From: Calliopsis andreniformis
Lineage: Eukaryota; Arthropoda; Insecta; Hymenoptera; Andrenidae
DNA: 64,000 nucleotides
Assembly: GCF_051401765.1 (NCBI RefSeq)
Contig: NC_135067.1
Location: 21,447,501-21,511,500, forward strand
Reading direction: 5' to 3'
The position numbers and the translations under genes are program-made. Below, one piece after another: positions 50,318 through 61,649 of the stretch. The notes below the pieces were generated by a model, which worked only from the letters and a program-made list of their open reading frames with translations, did not search any database and had not been told where the DNA came from. How positions within the stretch are numbered: position 1 is the stretch's first letter; each line of letters begins with the position of its first letter.

Positions 50318-53300
50318 TCATCCTCTATTTCGGGTTGGCGAACGAGTGTTTCCGGTCAAGGGCTGTCTAGGTGCAACCATGTAAGAGGATGGTGCACCAT
50401 AGGTGGAGGGTCGCGTGGATGGTGGGCCGTAAGCAGGTGGCGGCGATTCACTAGAACCACCCGAAGAAGCGCCCAAGAGACCTGCAATGGCGCTTACTAG
50501 GGTGGCAACCACCTTTACGATCGCGTTAAGGATGTCTTTGATTGAAGAACCGAGCAGGTCAAGTGGGTTCACGTTCGACGATGGAGGTCCAGGCTGGAAA
50601 GTGGATAAGCACAGAGTAACAGAGTGAGAGAGTAAGTTGGAAGGTCGCAGGTCGCAGGGCACTGATTACTGAGTTGAGTGCAGAAGAAAGAAAGGAAAGA
50701 GAAATGTCGAGGTAACAGATTACAGTTAACTACGGTTATGATTTTTGGCACGAATATTAAATTTTTGAATTTTTGAATTTTTGAATTTTTGAATTTTTGA
50801 ATTTTTGAATTTTTGAATTTTTGAATTTTTGAATTTTTGAATTTTTGAATTTTAAAATTTTTGAATTTTTGAACTTTTGAATTTTTAGCACTTTATTTCG
50901 TATTTTAATTTTGGATACCGTATTTGACTATAGTCTAATACCTCTGTATATTTAAAAAGAGAAGATCAATGGAACAATACTTACAGGACCATAAGAATTA
51001 CCGTGGTCTCCACCATAGCTCGTTGGAGCACCATAAGTATCTTTGTTTCTACTAGAACCTGCACTGCTTCCAGCGACTGATCCTGTGACAATTTCTTTCA
51101 CGAGATTTGAAATAGCCGAAGCTCCTTTACCATATGTGGAAGTCTGGAAACATTCCAAAAATGCGTGATAGTTAGTGGCTTTATATAGAAATGAGATAAC
51201 TGGAAGGCTTTCTAACTACTAAAGTAAATAAATCTATTGTTGCATTCAACATCAATTTAATGGTAAAACCAGGAATTTATTAAAAGACAATTTTTTTGTT
51301 AACAAAAGAATTAATGCATACTTTGCTAAGACTAGAGACAAGTGCGGCAGTCACTTTCGACAGGAATGACATCTTTCCAGGCCCAGTTGGCTGAAAATAA
51401 AGGTAAATGGTGACAATTACAGGCAAAGTTGCAATTATTTTATCAATGTAAATGAGAATAATCACCTCGCTCAAGGGACCGGATAAACCCATTAATAAAT
51501 CGCCAGAATTCGATCCACCTCCCTCTGGCGGCTGAAATTCATTTGACACTCTTTGTAACACGAAATGGAATAAAATTTGCAAGTAAAAAACTCCCTGATT
51601 TACCTTACTAATTTGACGACTTAGAGGAACAATCAGAGGTCCACTGAGGGGCCCAGATAGCGGAGCGATTAACTGAATCAGAGGACTCAAAATCGCTCCT
51701 GAATCTCTCGGTCCATCTGGTCCCTAAAACAATTTTCTTTACTCTCTTATATTTCATTTTTACCTTTTCCATGGTCTCCACTTAATCTTCCTAGAGGTCC
51801 GAAAACTAAAAAACTTAACCACTCACTTCACTAAGTTGCATCAGAACAGGCACCAACACTCCAGCAAAATCAATTGGCCCTGTTTCTCCGTCTCCCTGGA
51901 AGTAGTAAACTGTTCAGCAAGATACATAAATATATTGATCATTTTTCAGAAACAATTAAAAATCTACCTCTGACAGATCTTGGAGAATAGGAATGGCTGC
52001 TTGTATCACCTCAGCTATGTCGGCATCGGAGTCAGGCTAAAAGAAAAGCTAGCTACTAGTATTTTCAGTGACAATACTTTGGAACTTAAGGGTGAAAATA
52101 TTCTTACATCACTAAGATCTTCTAAGATCGGACCGACAAGCTGTAACAAAGAAATGATGGCTTTGATAGAACCACCACCCTCGTCCTCATCATCATCATC
52201 GTAATCGGAATCGTCTTCACTTTCGTCAGAGATGCTCTCTTTGGTGCCACTGTCTTCTCCGTTACCTTCACTCTTGTCATCATCATTGTTTTCATTGCTG
52301 TTATTTTCGCTAGCATTGTTACTGTCCCCATCGTCATCGTCCTAGAAATTCAATTATTCTTCAGCAAATCAACGTCGAATCGCCCAATGATTATCCTAAC
52401 AATAGAAATATAAATCTACTGGCGAAGATATACATAGACGTAAGCTCAACGTACCTCAAGATTCTGCGCCAGAGACGTCTGATTACGTCTTCCTTGTCTC
52501 AACGAGAACTGAAATAAACGAATCGACTTCAATAAAGTTTCCCTGTTGGTTAAACCCCATCAAGCAAGCAGCAATGATCGCGTATCGTGCCACGCGAATG
52601 GAACGATCGCGTCCATCTATGGGAACAATGTTAGCTACCGAGAAAAATGACAAATAATGATACCTGCGTTTCTCGTGTAATTCATCACGCTTTGATAAGC
52701 GCCGAAGAAACCGTGTCGTTTCTCTTTCGGTCGCACGCGCGCGCTTACACGCAAATTATGTAACTCGTTTCTGATTCAACGGACCCCAAAAACAGAGAGA
52801 AAGATGGATCTTTTTTATTTCGTAGATCGAACGTTGCGTAACGTGGGCATCGACAGGTTTTAGAACGAGGATAGGGTATGCATAATTAATCAACTGGCAA
52901 CCCGTTACAGGAACTCGAAAACACCTTCGAAGGTATCCGGTTTTTGAACTAGCACGGAATTATTCCGTGGATCTCGAGTACAATGATCCTTCTTTCGAGT
53001 GCATAACAGATTCGACAAACTCTATTACGCAAATCGCTTTCGATTTTATTGACCCGATGAATGGAGTCAAAGCTCTAAACATATCTGTCCTTTTACTTAC
53101 GGTCATTCACACCTTTAATCCAGAATCGAGTAGTTGACGTATAATTTCATCATTCAAAATGATTTACGTCATCTTCGACCTACCTTTCGACAGGCATAAC
53201 TTGTGCTACCTTTGCGTCAACATGTCACCTATCACCCTGCACTAGGAAATTTGTCAAATAGAATCAGCGTTGCACGCTTGAGCAGGGACGTGGCAAAAGC

Positions 53301-55086
53301 GTGACGCACGATGGCAAACGTGTTAATTTCTTCTGATCACATCCCTTTACCTGCGCCTTTCACTGCTCTAATTAGCTCCCCTTTTTTCTCTACTACTTTG
53401 ACGCATGCTTTCCTTTCTCCGTTTTAATCACGGTGCAATTTGCTGACTTCTACCTCTGCCCCGGTCACATCATCCTACTTTTACTCGATTCTTCTTTGTC
53501 AGCGAACTTACCGGCCTCTCCGTGGAAACTTGGGTCCTGACAGGCGTTGGGAACAGCTGTGGCTTCAAAGGAGGAGGAGTAAGCTCTGTGGTCAGGCCAG
53601 TATTATTGTTCTTCCTCAGCGCAGCGAACATCCTCACCAGCTGAGTTATAGGCGAAGGCTTTTTGGTGGTCGTGTTCTGCTTCTTTGAAGTCTGCTTACT
53701 CGAATTGTTCTTCTTCTTCTCCTGTTTTTTCCTCTGATCCTTCTTCTTACCTTTCATAGTCTCCGTCACCTTACTGCCATCCTCGAATACCACGTTGATC
53801 TGATCAGATTCGTTGGTTAACGTATAATTCGTGTCGAAATATGGTGGGAATAAATCAGGTGGCTCTCTGGTCGGTAAGAAGAAGTATTTATCCGTCTCTG
53901 TCTTCGATGTTGTCACTTCCCCGGAATTCTCTCGCGTGATTGTGATTACTGCTTCAAAAGGAAGCTTGAAAAGCGGCTGCAGGGAAGTTGACAAGTTCCT
54001 ACGCGCCGTCACATCGACGCTCTTCACTGGCAAGGGTATTTCCTCGTTGAAAACCAGAGGTCTGTGCGTGGTAATCCTAACATCCGAATGAAGAACGCCT
54101 AGATTGCTAGAAATGTTCCTTTCGACTCCATCGAAGAAGTATCTCGTCGCAAATGGGTCAGTTGGGAATTTGATGCTGTCAGTGGTGACAGGAAGATAGG
54201 CTCTCGAAGGAGTCGTGACCGTGTTCGCGTTTCGGAATAGGTCAATGTCTTTTATATTCACGAAATTAGGTATCTCAGGAACGAATGGTTGAACATTAAG
54301 CTTCAAAGGGCTCGCCACGTCAAAGGTTCCTCTGTAATCTTGTTCCCTGATCCTCGGCCGTGGAAGATTGATGTTTGCTGTTATCTCTAAAGGACTCTGG
54401 ATAGTCGACGGCGAAATCCCGAAGTTGACAAAGCTGGGGTACGTTTGCGCATTGCCAAATGAATTTCTTAGGGTTAACCCAGTATTCCCCAGCGTTGGCA
54501 AGTTCGTAGTGGCGATTAGATTTTCCTTCGGCGTCGGGAAATTCATATGTCTCGAGGGACTTCTCATATTCTCGGTATGCCGACCGCTTTCCAGAGGCCG
54601 CACAATCGCGGGATTTCTAGTATTCTCGTAATGCCTACCATTCCCAGCGTTCTTGAAATTTTCCGCGTACCTTCCATTATCAAAACTTTTCGAGGTTGCG
54701 AAAGCTTGAAAATTTCCCATTTGCTTGAGGTTTTCGACGACTCTAGGTGTCGAGGACTTAATATTCTGCGGTTGTTTGACATTACTGGGATTTCTGGTAT
54801 TCCCAGAAACTTTCGGTGGCGTTTCCTTCACCGCGGTCAACGTGATATTTATTCTAGAAGCCATCAGACCCATCACGTATTTAGCCCACGCTACCAAGTC
54901 GTCCTTCGATGCTATCTTCAACGGCAATTGAATCTCCAAAATTTTAGGCACGTTGGAAAATCCACTCGGAGCGTCTTCTGGAGAGCGTTTCGAGGGAGGT
55001 GCGGGCATTGAAATCACCAGATTCGTCGCCAAGAGCGCGAGGATTGTAAACGACCTCGGCACTCTTCTCAACACTAGAAACAACAT
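50318..55086 (-). CDS. Gene H: large secreted protein with exon-encoded helical repeats, unknown family (896 aa)
   Basis: Ten exons in transcript order: 53512-55086, 52455-52508, 52108-52341, 51968-52036, 51827-51895, 51604-51723, 51466-51531, 51322-51390, 50985-51143, 50318-50593; every intron is phase 0. Residues 1-27 are a signal peptide, then a dibasic KR. The first exon (525 residues) is Asn/Arg/Pro/Thr-rich with a helical segment near 45-85 and a Lys-rich run near 430-475. Residues 544-600 are extremely acidic (Asp/Glu/Asn/Ser). Residues about 600-752 are six or seven short units of the form hydrophobic helix plus LS(E/D/K), most on their own exon. The C-terminus is Ser/Gly/Tyr/Pro-rich. 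There is no cysteine at all. The join between the 525-codon exon and the rest spans a 1-kb intron and rests on phase alone; two separate genes remain possible. Family not recognised. Confidence 0.66.
50758..50888. repeat. Octanucleotide microsatellite (GAATTTTT)n in a gene H intron
   Basis: About 16 copies of an 8-base unit, nearly perfect except for one TTTTAAAA interruption and one GAACTTTT copy. It lies in the last intron of gene H (50594-50984). Confidence 0.9.
51322..52341 (-). repeat. Exon-repeat array in gene H
   Basis: Consecutive phase-0 exons encode related short segments: ...ISLLQLVGPILEDLSD, ADIAEVIQAAIPILQDLSE, IDFAGVLVPVLMQLSE, a longer one with LSGPLSG units ending QISK, GDLLMGLSGPLSE, and FLSKVTAALVSSLSK. 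Four of them are 66-69 bases long and the first is the tail of a 234-base acidic exon. Tandem exon duplication is the simplest explanation. Confidence 0.65.
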
Positions 55087-55428
55087 TGTAATCGATTCTG
55101 TTTTCCAAGAATAGAGAAATCTCGACAAGGATAAAAGTACTGGCACTCGTTTTCAATCGTCGTTCAACGTCCACAGGAATTCATATAACGAAATTCGACG
55201 CGACGTCATTTCCACAGAATTGATGCACTGTGCATGCCTTCGTTGTTCACCGTATACCTCTCGAATGTTGATCGTTTAGAATACGCGTCGAGTATTCTCC
55301 ATGTCGATCGAACTCGTCCAAGGAACACGGCAAGACTGAAGCGAAAAAAAGCAGGGAAACCCGATCGTGGAATCGCGAGGGAAAACTGAAAGGATGCATA
55401 AAAAAATGGTTGTTTTATAGTTGGGCGA
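55087..55428. other. Gene H 5' flank
   Basis: Sequence between the gene H start codon and the upstream candidate gene. An open frame continues upstream of the ATG without another ATG. No clear TATA box is close by. Confidence 0.4.
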
Positions 55429-56171
55429 TCAATCGATTGTCCCTTTCCTTCCTGATGGCAGAAGCGTGCACTTTTCCCGTGCACCGTCCGCCGCGATCGG
55501 GATATTGGCATTCCTAATGACAGTGCACGGAACGCATTCACTTCCGTCGTTGCATTCGCTGCTCGACGCGAGGGTGCAATTGCCATAATTGCTCGTAGGA
55601 GGTTCGGAGAGTCCAAGAGCCTCGCGAATCACGGCTGACGACAGGCTTTCATAATGAACGAGGATCACCAAATTTGTAAAACGCGTAGGAATTGTTCAGG
55701 GCCTTCATTAAGGATGCAATCGCACCTTCGATTAACTAATCGGATTTCACGATGATTAGAAGCCTTTGAGTCTGTATGCGCATGGTTAACTAGTTATTAA
55801 ATTAAATCGTCGATGTTGGAAAATCCCAATTGGAGGAAGAGGCGGAATTCGTATTATTATACTACATTGTAAGAGACTTTCTATTGCTTTGAAATGAGTG
55901 GTTAGAATGTCGCTGATATCTTTCATAATTTGGTATGGACAGTGATTCTAAGCCTGAATTTTTGGTTACCTTTTGGAGCTCGATAGAAACTTTATCTGTC
56001 GTTTTTAAATACTTCAAATTTGATGGATGTACATACCTTTGGCGCTTGTCCGATTACCCGTGCGGATGAGTCCCGCAGCGAGATTGCGAAGCGTAAGTAG
56101 AAACAGACGTTTAGAGTAGGACAGACCCTTCCCAGTAGCGGCCGTGATCGCGATCTTGACATTCCGAGCAG
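55429..56171 (-). CDS. Candidate gene I: 3' part of a Cys-containing protein
   Basis: Two phase-matched exons: 56037-56171 (acceptor near 56172, donor GTATGT) and 55429-55634 (acceptor TGTCGTCAG). The first encodes a basic, helical stretch (KIAITAATGKGLSYSKRLFL, then LAAGLIRTGNRTSAK). The second encodes VIREALGLSEPPTSNYGNC followed by a region with five cysteines in total and TGA. A Cys-bearing secreted or extracellular domain is possible, unlike genes A-H. No in-frame ATG is present, so at least one upstream exon is missing. It may instead be the 5' UTR region of gene H. Family not recognised. Confidence 0.35.
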
Positions 56172-59100
56172 CTAACAATGAACTCAGCGAACGATCCCCC
56201 GCTACGATTATTAGCCTTTTCCACCAAAGAACAAAGCAAGGACAAGTTTAACGCGCTCCCACGCCGATGAAAGTTACCACGCTGGTTTGTTGGTGTTTAT
56301 TAAGTCGATCATGCACACCATCTAGGTAAATTAAAAGTTTCACTCGAGTTGCGTGTTGGTATTTCTTCGAGCTGCCTCACAGCAGGTTCATTTCGATTAA
56401 AACTTGCTGGAGCTTGTCGAAAATTACGATAATACTACTCTTTAAATGTATTTAGTAGGCAATTAAACTTCTTTTACACTAGCTTGAACGCCTCTCTGCA
56501 TCTACTTCTGTATATCCATCAGTAGAACACTTTTCGGAGCCATTAACATACTGAGTAGCTACTTTGAAGGTATCCAAGTGAGTTGGCTTGTGAAATGGGT
56601 AAAGAAGATAAGAAATGCCATTGGAAATCGCTAAATAATTACGCAAATATCTCGTAAACTCTAACAGCTCAAGATTACTCGATGGCCGAAGTGAAGAAAC
56701 AGGTCGGAGGTTCAGTTACTATGTCATCCTCCGTCGAACAGGTTTCGCAAGCTATCGGGAACTCCCGGAGTCTCACAACGAGAACCGTTATATCGGTTTA
56801 CTGACCAGCCTCAAGCGCCTCTATCGTGCCATAGCGATTGCATTAGATGCCGACCGAGTACTATATATGGTACAGATCCTTTCAAGGTCGCGGTACCCGA
56901 CAGAATTTCAATTTCCTAGTTGCGCGATTGCTACTTTGCAATTTGCTGATGCTCAAACAATGATGATCAACAGAAGTGAATGGCTTCTTGTCCCTGTAAC
57001 AAATGTTACATCACAATTTCAGATTTTGATGATTCTTTTGAGGAGCAATTTATACGTCACCCACGTGAATATCAGATGAAACATTCGTGAAGTTTCTAGT
57101 ACCAATGTATACTACTTTTCGAATTTTAGCAACAGCGTTCCTGCAATCTCTGCATAATTTTGCATAAAATAACCCGCTGAACAGTACCATTTTTCGAAAT
57201 ACGAGGACAGAACAGTGACTAACCGAAAGATACAAAATATGTACCTTTTCGATGTGCGTAAGATTGTTGCTCAATGGAACTGTGCTTCCTCGCAAGGATA
57301 ATGAGTTAGGTTTTATAAGTCTTCAATCAAGCATCGAGAATTTATGTTCATATTTTGGCGAGAATATATATAATATAAGTAATGGTTCATATAGATTCTT
57401 TCTTACATTACATAAATTAAATATTGCTAGACCTGAAGTAGTTTCGCGGAGAATCTATGCGCCATTGCGTTTCTTGGCTCCAATCATTTTTTAAGATTTG
57501 TTTTATGGAGACTCTCTGCGCGTTTCATTACTCTTATAAAAACTTTTACGCCATAATCAGCTACCATGTGTATAATTGTAGAAGATTAACGAGCATTTGT
57601 ATCGTAAAACGGCTGTTTCGCAACTTCCTGAATTTTAATCAACGCTACGCATAAAGTTACCTGGATCAAAATAGAATTAATATGACGTGGGAAAGCAAAA
57701 AAAAAAAGAAAAAGGAGAACGCGTATCTAGTAGAAACAATTCGTCCATGGTTCAAGCTATTCAGTCGATTCAATAGCATCTGTCAGGGACGAAAGTTGGT
57801 ACCGAATAGCAGATCACTAAATCCTGCATCCGATTCTTCTCCCCTTTCGATGTAAAATGTCCAAATTTCGCGGTTTCGATCTCGAATTTCGCGTGCTTCA
57901 CTTTTATCGTCTAGGAAAAGTACCAAGAGACCACAGGACCTTTCACTTTTTCCCTTCCACGTCGTTATGAAACCCTGCACAATCCTTCAGAAAGACACGA
58001 TTAATCGCAGCTGCCATTCACAAGGTGTCACTTGAAGATTCGTGTTTATGACTCGTTCCAAAAAAGGAGAGTTCATTCGTGAAAAGGAAGGAGGAGTCCA
58101 GAGTGAACATATCATTTCGCAAATAACCATAAATAAGAACATGTTTTCCTTCCTATTTTGCATTGTATACAAGCGAGCGACGTCGTAACGATGTAACAAT
58201 AGTGATTAACTAGCTTTCACGATAGCAAAATCATCCAGTTATCCTCTTATAAATATATTTTTTAGTATCATTGAGACGGTTCACGGGACATACCATAGGC
58301 CAAAGAGAAATGGTTGAAACGCACGATAAACTTTCTATTGCTCGAATAAGCAGCTTGTGTTAGATCTACTGAAGATATTTGCTTTTGATTATTTTTTCAC
58401 AACATTAATTGCAACTCCTCTGCTCACACTTAATCTAAAATTAATGTAAAGTTAGTACTCGCATGATAATTAAAATGGATACTTATAACTATTATAAAAT
58501 AACACTTGGAGTGTAAATGGTCTCATTATACCATACGGATCTAAAATATGAAAATGTTTTAATTTCACGACGATTAGAAAATATGCCTACGTAGTAGAAG
58601 CATAAACTGGTTTCCATAAAGTTAGTGGAAATTTATCACTATCTAGACTGTTCTCGCGCACTGTTCAACTTTCATTAGTGAACAGATCGGTAGGGTACCA
58701 ACAGTTCCACGGGTCATTGAATCGTTCGCTTCTCTGGCATTTTATATTGTAAATTGCATAATGTCTAAATAGCAAAAAACTATGCAAAGTTACTTGCTCT
58801 TGCACAATGTTATATACACGTGGCACGCGACTCTGCCTCCTTCCCTAAGCGAAGTGACAAGAGAGATTCATACTTAGACAAGGATCGAGATTATCGAGTT
58901 AATTAAATTAAATACTGTTATCAGTAAAAACTGGGCAGAGGTGTCTCCGTCTGGCGATCGTGCATTGAAGCAACAGTAATCGAGGACTCGATCAACCGGT
59001 TCCCCGGTTGTTGGTAAAATCGCACTCGATTAAAGATCTAGACATAATTACTTTATCCCCGTGCTTGCATAAATTGTTGTACACTGTAACAGGTCGATGA

Positions 59101-61649
59101 ACGTTCTCCTTTCTTTACCTGCGACTGCCTCTAATCAATATGAATCCAACTTTGTCAGGTCACTGGTTTTTTGTCCTTGCTACAACAGGTTTCTATCTGT
59201 CGGAAATATCTCTAAAATATAACAGATTTGCTCGATTGATTGGAGTTCCAGCAAGGTAAAAAATCCTATTTCTCTTTACTTACTACTTTCTGTTTAGAGA
59301 ACACAGTTCAGTTACAGTAAAAAAGAAAGAAGAAAGGCACGATTCCCATCGAAACGGTATCTCGAAACGGGGGATTTGCGTCATATGTGGCATCGTGGTG
59401 AGATCGGTTTCACTTCTGCATTCGCGAGGGGTAGCAACCGCTGCGCGTGCAAAGCGATACAGTTCCGAGTCCGACCGTCCTGTTTCATGCAAATCACTGT
59501 GCAAGGTTAGCAACATTCGCAGTGTGCCCGGTTCCCCTCAGGTTTCTGACTATCGATGCACTATCCTTTAACGAGTGACCAGCGTTACGAAACTAATAAT
59601 TGCCACTAAACGTCGCGAAAAGACTGACAGAAATATCCTCGTTACCATGTGCCAACCTGCATCCGAATTCCTACTAGATAGGATTGTAAAGCGATTAATG
59701 AGGCCATTAGCATACATAGAAATTTTTCAACTATTTTCTCCGTGTTTCCCCTTCTATTAAAATTTTACGGCATTTTTTATATTTTTATTCACGACAGTAT
59801 TTTATAATTTACGATGAACTATAAAAGGGTAAAATATTAAATTGCGTACCCAATGGTGATGTAACACCTGTTACGCGTTAATCCGCTATAATGTACTAAC
59901 TATAAACGATTCTGTAGAGAGGTAGAAAGCTAAGAAAAGAAAGAGAACCATTAGGAATGAAAAATGAAACCATGTTACCAATTTGTCCAGCAGTAATTTT
60001 CGAAATTAGTGTTGCAAAGTATTCTATTGGCGGAGCAACTTATTATCCCGCTTCTGGCGATCCATCATTCAGTGCGTGCTCGCCTCGCTAGATCCTTGAC
60101 TAAATACCCCGCTGAGGGAGGGTAAGTATTTGCATGACTAAGACGAACGAAATAACCATGTTACTCGCGTTGGTCAGGAAGACTAGAGAGCAGCGTAATA
60201 GTTTCTGTGAAACTGTGAATTTTACGCGCAAGAACGACTCGCGGAAACTTCTTTCCTAACTGGTCCACGTAATCACAGTTTCGTTGACTTTCATTTGAGG
60301 CGGCGCGGCGCGCGAAAATTCGCTGCGTTTTTGTTATGCTCTTTGCCATGCGTTCATGTAAATTCTCACATAATCGAATTATATACTAAGAAACTGGCGA
60401 CAGAACCGACTCAAACTGTTCGCCATTCGATGAAGAGGAAGCGTGAATCATGGGTGAACGTTTTTAGGTGGAACGCTATTGTTCTCCAGGACCGGTTATA
60501 CAGATAGGACCATGTCTCGTGACACTTTCTCCGAAAGAACAGTCTTCCGGGCTCTGAGGTTTCTGGAGGCCCCACAATTTTTGAAACGAGTGTCGGTCCC
60601 TTTCAAGTTCTTCTCGAAAGTGAGAGATTCTCGTGACTAGAATACGATAAGGAAAAGTTTAACTCATGCAGTATATACTTTACTAATTAAACCAAGGAAT
60701 CAATCAATATCGAAATTGCAACCTGAAACGTGTGTAGCTAAATGCTACAAAAAATTAATTTTACATAACTCTGGTATTAAAATTCTTAGACGATTCATTG
60801 CTTGCCTTTCTGTTCAATTTAATTGCTATTTAAGAGACCTGTTAATCGTAGCTATAAAAGTTGCGATATATTTCTCCTTGATATTAGGATAGTAATAAAT
60901 CTCATTAATAACGAGGATCGTATCAGAGATGTTCATTTAGAAATCTTATATTGAGCTTGAACCATCCTTTCTAAAAACACAATTCAGTAAAGACACATCT
61001 TTTGCATCTCACGTCTGAATCTTCAGATCTCGAATTTGGAATTCTCACTTGATAATTATCGACATCTAATTTGCAACTTCCATCTACTTGGTCACCAGTT
61101 TCGAACTTTCAACTTCCAACATCCACCTCGATAATCCAAGATTCGTTAAAATGCCATACGTACGCAGAAGAGAAAGGCGAACGAAGATTTAACTCCAAAT
61201 CTCTGGTTCGAAACAAGCCTTTACTTCCATACGCATATAATACACTGCCTTTCGTCATCACATAAATTTCATCGAGTCATCGTATCCTAAATTACCATAC
61301 AATCGCAAACATAAGAGGTTTAGCAACGGTACGATGGATCTAGCGTCACCGTCGAAAGTGGCTCCGATGCACAGAAATATGAACAAAAAATGACTCAACC
61401 TAGTTTTGTAAGAATATCCTCGCAGAGCCTTGGCCTGTTCGTGGTCCCCCGGAATAGAAACGAGGAACTCTTTCGTTGTTACTTTACCTTCGAACCGTCC
61501 TACACAGTATTCCCAACGCAACGTCCTGCTGTTATCTGATAGAACGTCGTACGTTATTTATTAATAGCTAATACTTGTGCGTGCATCCAGAAGCGCAGAA
61601 AACGCATAACCTTGAAAGATGCATTAGAAATTTCGAAGTTGAAAAATTG
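56172..61649. other. Intergenic region right of candidate gene I
   Basis: AT-rich DNA with short ORFs on both strands and no gene I can support. Any 5' exons of candidate gene I, and the start of candidate gene J, would lie in or next to this stretch. No repeats, tRNA-like folds or transposon ends were noticed. Confidence 0.4.

Noticed and set aside
14273..55086. Idea that the array is the Osiris, apidermin or bee silk-fibroin coiled-coil cluster
   Set aside because: The proteins lack the Osiris two-cysteine and DUF1676 features, apidermin-like short hydrophobic composition, and the long Ala-rich heptad coiled coils of bee fibroins.
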